A stretch of 64,000 nt of DNA from Taeniopygia guttata (GCF_048771995.1 NC_133025.1:1612001-1676000), one strand, 5' to 3'; counted from the stretch's first letter, positions 11,547 through 23,478 are shown. The notes: generated by a model from the sequence alone, not told the origin. Numbers and translations: made by a program.

Positions 11547-11684
11547 ATGGAACTGAGAGACTTTTCCACCTCTGGATCCCATCCTGAGTTTTATTCCCCC
11601 ACAAATTTATTTTCCCCACAAAATCTTTGTTGGGAAAGGAAAATGTCCTTGGAGGAGGCAAATCCATGCTCCAGACATGGATTT
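11547..11684 (+). repeat. Right arm of the 2-kb-spaced inverted repeat
   Basis: Inverted match to 9,425-9,566. The two arms flank minisatellite copy A. Confidence 0.8.
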
Positions 11685-11699
11685 TTCCATGTTTCAGAC

Positions 11700-13440
11700 A
11701 TGGAATTTTCACAGTGGTTTCATTAAGGAAAAATAGGGAAGAGAAGGCAGAAAAAAGAAGGAATTTCCCGGTTTATCCCTTGAAAAGCAAATCCAACTTT
11801 TTTGGCTGCCATGGTTTGGAATTCCCCACCCTGGGAGGAGAATTTGCTGCAGGAGAATTGTGTTTCCAAGGGAAAATTCCATGAAAATATTCCTTGGGAA
11901 GGAGTGAGCTGAGCCAGGAACATCTGAGGGCCTGGAGGCCTCAAACTTCCCAAAAGTTTCCCTGGAAAAGTCCCAAATTGATGAAAAATTCAGGAAGTGA
12001 GGAGCAATCCCACACATCCCTGGGATTCCACCTCTCCTCACCTTTTCCCGGGAACTGAATTTTTGGGAGTGAATCATTTCTTGGAGCTCATTAAAGTTTC
12101 ATCTCCACAAACCGGGGAAAATCAGGGATTTGGGGTCATTCCACCCCAGGAACTGTGAAAACCCAAAAAAATCCCAAATCCCAGAAGTTTTGCCCCACCC
12201 AGGAGATTCCATTTGGTGCTTCCAGCACCAGAATTCCATGGAGGATTCGGACATGGATGTGTTGAGGGGCAAAAAGGACTTTTCTGCTCAGCTTTGTCCC
12301 TTTTTTCCCAATTTTTAGGGCTTAGTTTGTGTATTCCAGGCTGTGGAAGAAGGAGAATATCCCTAAAATCCTACGAGGCTGATTTAGGGGATTTTATGGG
12401 ATTTCTCTTCCTTCTCACCCCATTTTGGGGGTGATTTTCACTCCTTCCAACAGCTCAAATCCGTAAAGTTTTCCCAAATATCGGAAAACTCCATCCGATG
12501 GGAAGAGAAGAGCTGGGAATACAAAATTTGGAGTAATTATTTTGCTTTTTTTGTGCTTTTTTCCACCTTTTCCGAGGGTATTTGCATCCCTGTATTTCCA
12601 CAAAGCTCTCCCCATTTCATCTTCCTGGGAGTGACTTAAATTAGTTCAATTAATTAAAAATTAATTCAGTTAATTTGGAGCTTTGGAGCTTTGGATGCCA
12701 ACGGAATGTCAGGATTTGGCATGAACTGGATTTGGGGCTTGTTTAGGAAATTCCCAAAAATCACTCGGGCCAAACCCAAAAATCCAATCCAGTGGCAGCT
12801 CCTGGGCATGGAATTAAATTTGGAATTAAACTTGGATTTTGCTGCTTTCCCTCCAAAGGAAGAGGAGGAAAAAAGTGTTGGAAGAGAAAAAAATAATCCA
12901 AAATCCTCCAAATTTTCCTGGAATGTTTTAATTTCTTTCCCTCTGTTGCATCTCCTGCCCCTTTTCCAAAGGGAATTTTTGCACCTCCCTGGACACGTGG
13001 GCAGCATGGATAAAAAAATCCAGGAATTTGTGAAGGGAACCTGGATCCTCACTCAGACTCTGGGAGTTTTCCCTGATTTTCTGTGTCCCAGTGGAAAATT
13101 CAATTTTTTCCCAAAGATCTTGGAGCTGCTCCTGCTTTTTCCTGCGCCCAGAACCGGGATCCGATCCCACTGCCGAGGCTGCAGCAGCTGGAAAATGCTG
13201 GAAGAGTTCAGGGAATGTTTCATCCCCTCCAGGTGGGTTTTGGTGCCTTTCCAGGATTTTTTTTTTGGGATTTTCCGTGTGGTTTCAGTGCCAAGGACAA
13301 ACAGCCCAAGGTGGGATTTCTCCTTGGATCTCCAGGGACAATCCCATCCTGGTTTTTCCCTCTTTCCTGCTGGGCACTGAAGGTTTTCCAGGATTTTCCA
13401 AGGGTTTTTTTTACCTTCCCAGGGGTGTTGGGATGCAATT
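11700..13440. other. Intergenic, no gene recognised
   Basis: Unique to AT-rich sequence (AATTAATTAAAAATTAATT near 12,640). A 229-codon plus-strand ORF at 12,691-13,380 is the longest outside any array, but its composition (Phe/Leu/Pro/Lys) matches translation of the local G/T-rich non-coding style, and no family was recognised. Confidence 0.5.
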
Positions 13441-13515
13441 CCACCCTTGGAATGGGGATGGGGATGGGAATTCCTTGGGGATGCAGGGATAGGGGGGCTG
13501 GTTCTGCTCCAGACA

Positions 13516-14233
13516 GGGATGGGGATTTGGGAACATGATGGGGATTTGGGATTTGGGAACAGGGATTTGGGAATGGGGATGAGGATTTGGGATTTGGGAA
13601 CAGGGATGGGGATTTGGGAATAGGGACAAGGATTTGGGAATGGGGATGGTGATTTGGGAACAGGGATGGGGATTTGGGAACAGGGATGGGGATTTGGGAA
13701 CAGGGATTTGGGATTTGGGATTTGGGAACAGGGATCTGGGATTTGGGAACAGGGATCTGGGATTTGGGAACAGGGATTTGGGATTTGGGAAGAGGGATTT
13801 GGGGTTTTGGAACAGGGATGGGGATTTGGGAATAGGGACAAGGATTTGGGAATGGGGATGGGGATTTAGGAATAGGGATTTGGGATTTGGGAATGGGGAT
13901 GGGGATTTGGGATTTGGGAACAGGGATTTGGGATTTGGGAATGGGGATGGGGATTTGGGAACAGGGATTTGGGATTTGGGAATGGGGATGGGGATTTGGG
14001 AACAGGGATTTGGGATTTGGGAATGGGGATGGGGATTTGGGAACAGGGACAAGGATTTGGGAATGGGGATGAGGATTTGGGATTTGGGAACAGGGATGGG
14101 GATTTGGGAATAGGGACAAGGATTTGGGAATGGGGATGGGGATTTGGGAACAGGGATTTGGGATTTGGGAGGGTGGATGGGGATTTGGGAACAGGGATGG
14201 GGATTTGGGAATAGGGACAAGGATTTGGGAATG
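13516..14233. repeat. ~20-bp minisatellite, copy B
   Basis: Same family as 10,515-11,293 (GGGATTTGGGAACAGGGAT), here with more GGGATTTGGGATTTGGG spacers. Confidence 0.93.
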
Positions 14234-14284
14234 GGGTGAGCTTGGGATCCTTTCCAACCGAACCATTCCATGATTCCAGGATTA
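14232..14284 (+). mobile_element. CR1 LINE 3' tail
   Basis: GAGCTTGGGATCCTTTCCAA through CCATTCCATGATTCC matches the CR1 3' end, whose terminal repeat is ATTCTRTG-like. Sense orientation. Confidence 0.6.
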
Positions 14285-14289
14285 AACCC

Positions 14290-15780
14290 AGCCCTCCATT
14301 AAGGGCATCTTTAATTGCTCCCACTGTAAAAATCCATAATTAATGAGCCCAATTCCAGCTGGGAACACCAGCACGGATTTTCCGGGCTGCTTTTCCATCT
14401 GGCAGGATTTTGTCGGCTCCTTCCCGACGGATCCGATCCCATCTCCGGCACATCCAGCGGTGCTGGATGAGGCTCGGCCGTGGCCATTTCAGGGCCGGCT
14501 CGTTATCTAATTACCAAATTATCCCGGCCCAGCCTCTCCTCCCTCTCCATCCCTTTCCTTTGTCGGGGTTGCTTAGGAACTGCCGCGGGCTGGATGCAGG
14601 AATCCATATTCCAATAGCCAATATTCCAGGAATCCCATCCTGCAGAGAGGCTGGGAGTGCTCCTAAATCCATGGATTTGCATCCCCGGGCAGCAAATCCC
14701 GATCCAGAATCCCTCTTTATTTCCAAATTCCATGTGGGTTTGTGAGCTGGCTCGATGCGCGTTGAATCCCAGATTTCCACTGCCCAACTTGGCTTTTCCC
14801 AAGGCCTTTTTCCAAGGCATGTTCAGGAATTTTCTGCTTGGAAAGCCACCAGGAAACCTCAAACCTCTCCCCCGACTCCTGCCCTGAGATAATTCCAAGG
14901 AACTCGATTAGGCTGCCCTGACATTTCCAGGGAAGCGCCGGGGCTCCGTTCCCGGAATGCCTGGATAGCAAATCCGTAGGGAACATTTGATTAATCCATG
15001 GGGGATTAAAAAAAAATTCCACTTCTCAATTTCCCCGAGCTCTGATGGGAATTTGAGCTGGGTTTAACCCCCTGAGATTGACCTTAGGCCTGCCTAAATA
15101 TTGGTTTTCCCTTCCCAGCTCTTCCAAACCGGGATTAAATGTCTTGGATCTCTCAGGAATGTGAATTTTGGTGAAGAGTTTTGAACCAAATAATTCCCTT
15201 GGGAGGCTCTTCCCAACTCCTTTGGATGCTCCTGGGCCAGGAGGCCAAATCCTGCTCCAGCCTTGCATTTGGGATTTGGGAATTCCAAAGCCGGGGAGGT
15301 GAGGTCTGATTTTTAGGGATGGCGCTGGGCTGGAAAAGGAGAATGAAGGGATTGGCCAAAAATTTCTGGGAATAACAACACAGGAAGGGAATTTCCTCAG
15401 TTTCCCAGATCCCACAGGCCCAATCCTCCCCTCCTGCTGCCTCCACCCCTGTGGATTCCCAGTTTTAAAAAGGATTTTCATGGAATTTCTGCTGCTTGGA
15501 GTCTCCTCAGCCTCGGTGACCAATTCCCACAACTTTTGGCTCCAAATCCTAAAGGCTGGAGCAGGATTTGGCCTCCTGGTCCCAGAACATCCAAAGGAAT
15601 CGGGAAGAGCCTCCCAAGGGATGCACAGGGGGAATGAGGGATTTTTGCTTTTGGATTTGGGAAATAATTCCATGTTGAGTTCTTAATGAGCACTTAATTA
15701 TTGAATAGGTTGTTATCCTTAATGGAATGGAAGGAAGAGGATTTTTAATATGGAGCAAAAGGGCTCAAGGAATGGCTTTA
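14290..15780. other. Intergenic unique sequence
   Basis: No gene recognised. 14,330-14,620 is CpG-richer and non-repetitive (contains GTTATCTAATTACC, a GATA site next to a homeodomain-like core) and is a weak candidate regulatory segment 3' of COL7A1. Confidence 0.4.
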
Positions 15781-15784
15781 AACA

Positions 15785-15958
15785 GGGATGGGTGGGATTT
15801 TGGGAAGGAATTCCTGGCTGGGCTACCCCGGGATCCCTGGAATGTCCAGCTGGACACTGGGGCTTGGAGCAGCCTGGGACAGCAGAAGATTCCCTGTCCA
15901 TGGTGGGGTGGAATTGGATATTCCTTAAAGTCCCTCCAATCCCAAACCATTCCATGAT
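15785..15958 (+). mobile_element. CR1 LINE 3' fragment
   Basis: Sense CR1 3' end: GGATCCCTGGAATGTCCAGC, GGAGCAGCCTGGGA and the terminal CCAAACCATTCCATGATT. Confidence 0.75.
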
Positions 15959-15959
15959 T

Positions 15960-17195
15960 TTATTTTCCAACCAGGGAACCTCCAACCTCCCTTTCCCTAA
16001 TCATTTAATTTGGGAATGAGATTCTTTCCCGATTATTCCAAATCCTTTATTTCCTTGGATGGACTCAACTCCCTGGGGGCTGGAATTCCACTCATTCCAT
16101 ATTTCCTGGGATGTTGTATTCCAGAGGCTGCAGCATCCCAAGATCAGCGTCTTTCAGCATTCCTGGGTAAATTCACACAAGGAAACCAGGAAAACAGGAA
16201 AATGTGGGAATGTTTCTCAGAATTCCACTTGTTCCTGAGCCCTGTGGAAAAGCCCAATCCCTCCCTTCCGGGTGACGCCACTTTTCCCACCGGGAATGTT
16301 TTGTTTCTTCTCCCAGGGAATATTTTTCCGGAATGTTCCAAGGACATCTCAGGACAGACCAGGATTTCAGGAGGAGAGGTTGGAATTGTCCTCTGGAAAT
16401 GGCTCCTTGCCAAGGCTTACAAAATTCCATGTTTTTCATTTTTTTTGGGGGGGAGGAGGAAAAGGAAGGAAAGTCCCCAAATCTCTGCTCCTCCCTGCCC
16501 AGTACCCGGGATTTTGGGAGTGAAGGAATCCTTTTCCTACCTGTGCTACCAGGAGCAAAGAGCCAACCCCAAATCCTGGGAAATCTGAACTCTGGGAACT
16601 CTGAAACCTGGGAAATCTGAGCTCAGTTTTACCAAATTACACGGAAAACTTTTAATAAATCCTTGTTTTCCCATTGGAAATCCTGTAACCTTTCCCAGGG
16701 ATTGTCCCATGGAGCAGAACTCCTCTCAGCTGTATCTGTGTCTCCATGGGACCAAAATCCCGGGATTTGGAATCCCTCTTCCTGGATTTCCACACCTTTT
16801 CTTGGATTTCCACAAGTTGCAGCTCCAAGCTCCTTGAGGAATTGGAAGTGGATTTTTTTAGGGACAAGCCTGGCTTGGATCCCTGTTTTTTTCTTGGAGA
16901 TTTTTGGATGGCTCCTCTTAACCTACCCAGGGAATTCCTAAAGGAAGGAGGAGTGGAGGAGAAGGTGGGAATTCCTAAAGGCCCCAGGGAATTCCCAAAT
17001 GGAGGAGAAGGTGGGAATTCCTAGGGGCCACAGGGAATTCCCAAGAGGAGGAGGAGGAGGAGGGAATTCTGAAGGCCTCAGGGAATTTAGGGCCAGGCCA
17101 AAAGGGATGGGGCTCCACCTAATCCAGCTGGAAAAATAGATTTTCCCACCTTTCTCTGCCATTCCCAAAGTTTCCCTCTTCCAGGCGAATGCTCC
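15960..17195. other. Intergenic between COL7A1 poly(A) site and CR1 fragment
   Basis: No gene recognised. 16,946-17,085 holds a short ~55-bp tandem repeat (GGAGGAGAAGGTGGGAATTC). The 192-codon plus ORF at 16,010-16,588 has no family resemblance. Confidence 0.5.
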
Positions 17196-17219
17196 AGAGT
17201 TCCACAGCATTGAGACACT

Positions 17220-17225
17220 TTTATT
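17220..17225 (-). terminator. COL7A1: COL7A1 poly(A) signal (AATAAA)
   Basis: Forward TTTATT reads AATAAA on the minus strand, about 240 nt after the predicted stop codon. Cleavage is expected near 17,196-17,207. Confidence 0.6.
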
Positions 17226-17466
17226 TTACAAAAATAAAACTCGGGAATTTTGTGCCACGTGGTTTGGCTCAGGAATTCCAGCCTTCCCACCCTCCTTTTC
17301 CTGAGCATCCAGAGGTTTCCCTCTCCTCATCCCATAATGTCCATATTTCCAGTTTTCCGACAACTTTTTTTCCAGTGTCTTGGTGTTTGTTTTCCTCGTC
17401 CATCCTGGAGGTATCGGGGTGACTCCTCCCAATCCCGCTGGATTTAAATGAAGCTCTTGGAGCTGC

Positions 17467-17480
17467 TCATCTCCCTCTGC
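17467..17480 (-). CDS. COL7A1: COL7A1 terminal coding exon (last 4 residues and stop)
   Basis: The exon begins after an excellent acceptor: on the minus strand a run of about 30 pyrimidines (TTTTTTCCTCTTCTCTCTTT...) ends in CAG. Joined in phase 1 to the Kunitz exon it reads ...SSP-GRGR-stop, then continues as 3' UTR to about 17,200. Human collagen VII has a somewhat longer tail after its Kunitz domain. The choice rests on splice phase, tract quality and the AATAAA downstream. Confidence 0.65.
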
Positions 17481-18607
17481 CTGTTTTGGGAAAAAGAGAG
17501 AAGAGGAAAAAATGGGAATGTTGGCTGCAGTTTGGGGAATTCCCTCTTGGAATTCCCAAGCTCACAGCAGCTTGGGAGGTCCCTGACACCCCGGGATTGT
17601 GCCATTCCACATCCATAAAAAGCAAATATCCCAATCCTGGCTGGATCCTGGCTCTGTTTAGGATCAGCCAGGAAAAATGGGCACACAGAGGACTCAATGA
17701 TCTGTCTTGGATTGGGATTAATCCCATTCCCAGTGTTTTTTTCTTCCCACAAAGCACGTTGGAGGTCCCTTCAGCTGCTTTGTGAAATTCTCAGTGGCTC
17801 CTAAAGCAAATTCCCTGGGAAAAAAATGGGCAGGAGGAGTTTCAGTCATTTCCTGGTGCTGCTGGGCCTGGATCTCAAGCCCTTGGAGTGATTCCCAAAA
17901 TTATGGATCTGAGCCTTTAACTCCTCTCTCTTTTTACAGTTTCCCTCAAACCCAGAGCAGATGAACCTCGCCAGAGGTTTTTTTTAATGGATTGTGGAGA
18001 ATTCACGGATTTTTTCCCAGTGGTCTCCAGGCAGAGGGAATTCTGGGAGAGGAATATTTTCCTTGGAGCAGGGTTTACATTCCTGCCAGGCCCCATTTGG
18101 GATGAGCTGGAGAGGAGGGAAAATCCACACAAACTGATCCCAAAACCCCTGGATCTGGCAATGGAAGCCAAGCTGTGCTTCCAGATTTTCCCATTGAATC
18201 CCTGGATGAGGTGAGACCCCAAGCCTGGGGTGTTAATCCAGTCCTAAACTGGTCTAGGTTTGACTTCAGGTTCTGCCTGGAGATGCCAGAGTGTGTTTGG
18301 ATGGAACATCCCAGGGTTCTGAGGGCACAAATCCCCAAATTCCTGCACAATTTCAGTCCTTGGAAAGCACAAAAGACATCCAAAATATCTGGGCCTGGTG
18401 GATCCATGCACACATCCATGGAATTAACCCAAGGGAGATGTCCAGGAGCTCCTGGGAACGATCTGGGAATGGGAAGGGAAGAAAACCCTGCAACTCCCTG
18501 GCACTTCCACCTTAAGGAACTGGGAGTGGGCAAATCCTGGATGGGCTTTCCCACCCTGGCCTTGCTCCTGGCTGGAGGAAGAGGGAATTTGAGGGGCCCA
18601 GCCTCAC

Positions 18608-18778
18608 CTGGGGAGCTCTGGCAGTGGCGCTGGCATTCCCGCCGGGATGGGAAGCGGTTGCTGTTCCCTCGGCAGCCCCCGAACAGGAAGGGCCGGCAGG
18701 AGCTGCTGGGGCCGTGGAAGTACCAGAGCAGGGAATGGTGCTGGCAGGAGCCCTCATCCATGGGCTGCAGGCACCGAG
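18608..18778 (-). CDS. COL7A1: COL7A1 Kunitz-domain exon (NC2)
   Basis: 171 nt, phase 1 in and out, bounded by CAG acceptor and G|GTGAGG donor. It encodes a complete Kunitz/BPTI fold: all six cysteines at canonical spacing (9, 16, 8, 13 and 4 residues), from CLQPMDEGSC through FLFGGCRGNSNRF to CQRHC. It aligns with the human block DEGSC...GGCGGNANRF. The P1 position after the second Cys is Gln, not Lys/Arg, so trypsin-like inhibition is unlikely. In human collagen VII this domain lies in the NC2 propeptide, which is cut by BMP1-type proteinases during fibril assembly. Confidence 0.96.
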
Positions 18779-18783
18779 CTGCA

Positions 18784-19505
18784 GGAAAACACCCCACAGT
18801 TCCCATGGGCTGGATCTGGGTGGGAAAACACCCCACAATTCCCCATGGGCTGGATCCAGGTGGGAAAACACCTCACATTCCTCATGGGCTGGATCCAGGT
18901 GGGAAAACACCCAACATTCCTCATGGGTTGGATCTGGGTGGGAAAACGCCCCACATTCCTTATGGGTTGGATCTGGGTGGGAAAACGCCCCACATTCCTC
19001 ATGGCTTGGATCCGGGTGGGAAAACACCCCACATTCCTCATGGGTTGGATCCTGGTGGGAAAACACCTCACATTCCTCATGGCTTGGATTCAGGTGGGAA
19101 AACACCTCACAATTCCCATGGGCTGGATCCTGGTGGGAAAACACCCCAACATTCCTCATGGGCTGGATCCGGGTGGGAAAACACCTCAAAATTCCCACGA
19201 GTTGGATCTGGGTGGGAAAACACCCCACACTCCCCAGGGGTTGGATTCTCTCTGAAAAATGCCCCACAACAATCCAGGGGCTGGATCTACTCGGGAAAAC
19301 ACCCCACAACCATCCAGGGGTTGGATCCAGGTGGGAAAACACCCCAGATTTCCTATGGGCTGCATCCACGTGGGAAAACACCCCACACCCACCCCACAGA
19401 TTGGATCCATGTGGAAAAACACCCCACACCCACCTCACAGATTGGATCCACGTGGGAAAACACCCCAGAACCATCCAGGGGTTGGATCCAGGTGGGAAAA
19501 GGCCA
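18784..19505. repeat. 39-bp minisatellite in COL7A1 intron
   Basis: About 18 copies of a 39-bp unit with TGGATCCAGGTGGGAAAACA and CCCCACATTCCTCATGGG. It starts 5 bp from the Kunitz exon acceptor, and degenerate copies trail to about 19,790. The 13-codon unit creates long ORFs on both strands (LDPGGKTPHIPHG on plus) that are artefacts. Confidence 0.94.
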
Positions 19506-20099
19506 CACTTTGGAAAACATCCCCATAACAGTCCAAAAAAATCCATAAAAACAGTCCCATAAAAATCCAGGGTTGGATTTTTTCTGGAAAACATCCCCAC
19601 ACCCACCCCTGGGATGGATCCCAGAGCGGACAAAGGAGGGAATCCGAGTAGATTCCCAGAGTGGAAAAATGGGGATAATCCAGGAGTGGATTCTCCAGGA
19701 AAAATGGGGATATGTGGGAGTGGATAAAGGAGGGAATCCGAGTGGATTCCCAGAGGGGACAAAGGGGAACATCCAGCGTTGGATTCCCAGTGTGGGATGA
19801 GCTCCGTGGTGCTCCATCACCCATCCACCATGGTGGCCCCTGACCTATCCAAAGGGATGGTTAAACCCTGGATTTTGGGTGGGATATTTTCACAGGAATG
19901 TTTACATTCAGGGAATTCCAGGAAGATCCTCCCAGTGTGTTTCTTTGGATCAAAACCCCCTCCAGTTCCTTCACCACCACCTCAACACCCCTGGGGCAAA
20001 CCCAGCTGCTTTAAGCCAAGCCTAAACTGAGTTTTAACCTCGTGTAACTCCTTCAGTGCCACATCCCTCGATCCCAAGGCCAAGCAGCCCTTCCCACCT

Positions 20100-20760
20100 G
20101 GGAAGTGACTTCCCAAAATGCCATTTCATTCCCAGCTTTTCACCTGGTAATTGGCTGTCGGCTCCTCGCTGAGAGGTTCCCGTTGTCTGCTGCGCCGGGG
20201 CTGGAGGTGGGGGAAAAGCCAAAGAAATCACACGGAATGAGGGCGTGCAAACAAATTATCCCTCATTTAAATCAAGCTCCTTGGAGCCTTCCGTGGCTAA
20301 CGAGTTCCCCTAATAAATGTCACGGAGCAACCGGCCACGGGCGGCGAGGAACCGGCGGCAATAAAACCCTTAATGGTGTTAAACAACTCCGTGGGAGAGG
20401 TCGGGTGTTCGTCAGAGAAAATGGAAGTGTTGGTGGTTGTTTGCTGGAGATAAATGTCAGGCTGGAGTTTGGGAGCCTCGGAAAAGCCGGGAGCGATCGG
20501 AATCTGGCGGCAATAACGCTCCGGCTGCAGAATCCTGTTAACATTTGGAGCCGCGCCGCTCTCGTCACTTAGCAGAGGGATTTATGAGCCCTCTGCCTCG
20601 GCCCCGGATTTTAATGGGATTGTTGGCTGCTGACATGATTTGATAACACCTGGAATGTCCCATCCATCTGATCCGTGGCATAAATTGAGTTTAGATCCAG
20701 ATGGGAGACTCTGACGTCCGGCACAGACGTCGGGAGAGCGCCCGGAGCGGGGCGGGAGGG
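20100..20760. other. CpG-rich unique intronic segment, candidate regulatory element
   Basis: Unlike the flanking arrays, this stretch is non-repetitive, with many CpGs (GCGCCGGGG, ACCGGCGGCAATAAA, GAGCCGCGCCGC) and AT-rich cores (CCCTCATTTAAATC). No exon with proper splice sites was found in it. It looks like conserved non-coding DNA or a CpG island in the intron between the acidic and Kunitz exons. Function unknown. Confidence 0.35.
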
Positions 20761-20904
20761 GAGAGGGGATTGTTTGGGTTTGGTTCTAGGATTGGCTGGA
20801 TTCTTTGGGATGTGTTCATTCCTTACCCCTGGATGGGGCCACCATCCATGGGTTTGACTTAAAACCCTTCCCAAAGCTCTTCCCAAAGCTCTCCATCCTG
20901 GGGA

Positions 20905-21765
20905 ATCACGGAATCATAGAATATGAGCTTGGAATTGGATGATCCTTAAGGCCCCTTCCAACCCAAACTGTTCCATGCCTCAGGTTGGAAAGGGAGCTAT
21001 AAAACCCCTCAAATCCAAATCTCTGTTGGACTCCTTGGCCTGGAATTGGATGATTATTAAGGACATCCCAAAACATTCCATGTCCTGAATTTGAAGGGTC
21101 TGTAAAAACCCTGGAATCCACATCTTTGTTGGACTCCCTTGGCCTGGAATTTGATGATTTTTAAGGCCTCTTCCATCCCAAACCATTCTATGTCCCAAAC
21201 TGGAAAGAGGCCTGTAAAAACCCTAGAATCCAAATATTTTTTGGACTCCCTGGCCTGGAATTGGATGATTTTTAAGGACATCCCAAGCTATTCCATGTCC
21301 TGAATTTGAAGGGTCTGTAAAAACCCTGGAATCCAAATATTTTTTAAACTCCCTTGGCCTGGAATTGGATGATTTTTAAGGTCCCTTCCATCCCAAACCA
21401 TTCTATATCCCAAACTGGAAAAAGGCCTGTAAAAACCCCGGAATCCAAATATTTTTCGGACTCCCTGGCTTGGAATTGGATGATTTTTAAGGACATCCCA
21501 AACCATTCCATGTCCTGAATTTGAAGGGTCTGTAAAAACCCTGGAATCCAAATATTTTTAAGACTCCCTTGGCCTGGAATTGGATGATTTTTAAGGTCCC
21601 TTCCATCCCAAAACCATTCCATATCCCAAACTGGAAAGAGGCCTGTAAAAACCCTAGAATCCAAATCTTTTTTGGACTCCCTTGGCCTGGAATTGGAGGA
21701 TTTTTAAGGCCTCTTCCATCCCAAACAATTCCATGTCCCAAAATGGAAGTTGGAAGGATCATGGA
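20905..21765 (+). mobile_element. Tandemly amplified CR1 3' tails
   Basis: About eight copies at 102-115-bp spacing of a CR1 3'-end piece: GGAATTGGATGATTTTTAAG, then a GTCCCTTCCATCCCAAACCA-type block and a CTGTAAAAACCC linker. CR1 tails normally occur singly, so this array arose by secondary tandem duplication. Confidence 0.85.
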
Positions 21766-22034
21766 GTCCAGCTCCCTCTTTAGACTGGATTTTGGAGCAC
21801 TGAGACCTCCCCTAGAGGATATTTTTGGGGTGACAAAGAGGATTTAATGACAGTGTTTGATCAAGTTTAATTAAACCCCAAACCCCCAGGCTGGAAAACC
21901 ATTCCACTGCTCCATCCCCCTAATTTGGAAGAAATTCCCCAGGAACATCACACTTGCATCCCATAATACACCCCTGTAGACCGTAGGGCAACACTACAGC
22001 TGATTTTGGGGTGTAAAGGTGGCAACAATGGGAT

Positions 22035-22125
22035 TTTAAATATTTTTTTTAATTATTTATTTAGGTTTTTTTAAAATTAATTTTTAAATTTATTTTTTAT
22101 TTTAATTCATTTTGAATTATTTCTC
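22035..22125. repeat. AT-rich low-complexity tract
   Basis: Almost pure A/T (TTTTTTTTAATTATTTATTT and similar) inside otherwise GC-rich intron. Confidence 0.85.
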
Positions 22126-22911
22126 CAGCTGTGCCACTCATTGTACCCAACCTTCCTCTTCCTCCTCCGGGTGACAAAATCTGATCTTTATCTGCTGGAT
22201 TACAAGAAATGATCCCAAACTCTCCCTCCTCCTTTTCAATCCTGTCCTGAAGTTTGGGTTTTGAGCTCCAAGTAGGATGAATCCTGCCACAAATCCCTCA
22301 ATCTCCCCCTGTCCTGTTTTCCTTCCCTCCCACAAACCCAGATGGAAATCCACGCCCCAGTGAGAAGACCAGGAGGTCCATGGGTGGCTCTTGCCCTGCT
22401 CCAGGAGCAGATCTGGCTCTCCCAGGGCCCTTCCCTCTTGGAAAACACTAACAGGAACAGCTCCAGTTGTTTTTCCACAAAAACATGTTTTTCCATGTTT
22501 TTAAGCTGTGGTTTTATCCTTTATTACAACCTTCACGAGGCCCTGGACAGAAACAATCTGGGATGAGTGTTTGGTCTCAGATCCCATTTCTGCCTGGTTG
22601 GAAGTTTAACTGGAACTTGCCAAGGATGTGGTGGGAAAAGTGGGACAAAACCAGACTGGAAACGGGAGTCTCCTCCCGGCATTTTAAAAGGAACCCTTTG
22701 GAAGGCCGGGATCACCACTGATCCTACAAATATTTAGGTTTTCCTCACCTTCCAGGGGCATTGGCTTGTGTCATCTCCAAGAGCGTGGGAGCACTCACTG
22801 GGAATCCCATCCCTGCCTCATTCTTGCCCAAATCCAGGGAAGCGGATTTATCACGGAATGCTCCAGAGCATTCCATGGTTGGAAAGATGGGAAGGAGGAA
22901 CCTGAACTCAC

Positions 22912-23028
22912 CTGCAAGGAGTGGAGGTGGCTCCATGAAGGGCTTCACCGTGGTCTTGTCGTGAGTTGTGCCAAGTTTTTCTTCCCACTTTTCACCATTC
23001 CCGGTGTATTCCTGAGACTGGGAATACC
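22912..23028 (-). CDS. COL7A1: COL7A1 NC2 acidic/Tyr linker exon
   Basis: 117 nt, phase 1 to phase 1, encoding GYSQSQEYTGNGEKWEEK...PFMEPPPLLA. The YSQSQEY...EKWEE stretch resembles the human NC2 linker (YSEYSEYSVEEYQD). The donor (G|GTGAGT) is strong. The acceptor (CTCCAAG|GG) is the only nearby one that keeps the frame with both neighbours, but it lacks a good pyrimidine tract, so the 5' edge is less sure. Confidence 0.65.
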
Positions 23029-23478
23029 CTTGGAGCTGCCTGTGGACTTCAGCTGCCTCCAGACCTGTGGGATGAGGGTCACTGAGGATGAATCCAATGC
23101 TTTGGGGTGGGCAGATCAGCGCTCCAGGCTCTGTGGACCATTGGATTTGAGGATTCCATGAGTCCTGGAGCTGATCCTGGGAGCAACCCTGGAATTTTGT
23201 GGGCAGGGATTGGGATTTCTGTGGGTTCAGCTTTAAAAACTGGGAGTCAGGAAGGGATTTGATCATGTCCTGGTGGAAAGGGTAAAAACAGGAGACATCC
23301 AGGATTCCCTCTGATCCCTCAGATTCCTCTCAGGAAGACCCATCCCCCTCAAAAAGCTGTTGGTGATCCAACATTTCCTGCACTGAATCCCAGAAAAAAA
23401 CCCCATTTATTCCTAAAAACAACTTTTCACTTGCAGTTTCGGGCTGGTTTGGGGCAAGGAGAAGATTCCCAGCCTTAC

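Noticed and set aside
12691-13380. 229-codon plus-strand ORF outside any array
   Set aside because: Composition follows the local G/T-rich non-coding style; no domain, signal, splice or homology recognised.
16010-16588. 192-codon plus-strand ORF
   Set aside because: No family resemblance; lies over low-complexity T/C-rich sequence just beyond the COL7A1 poly(A) site.
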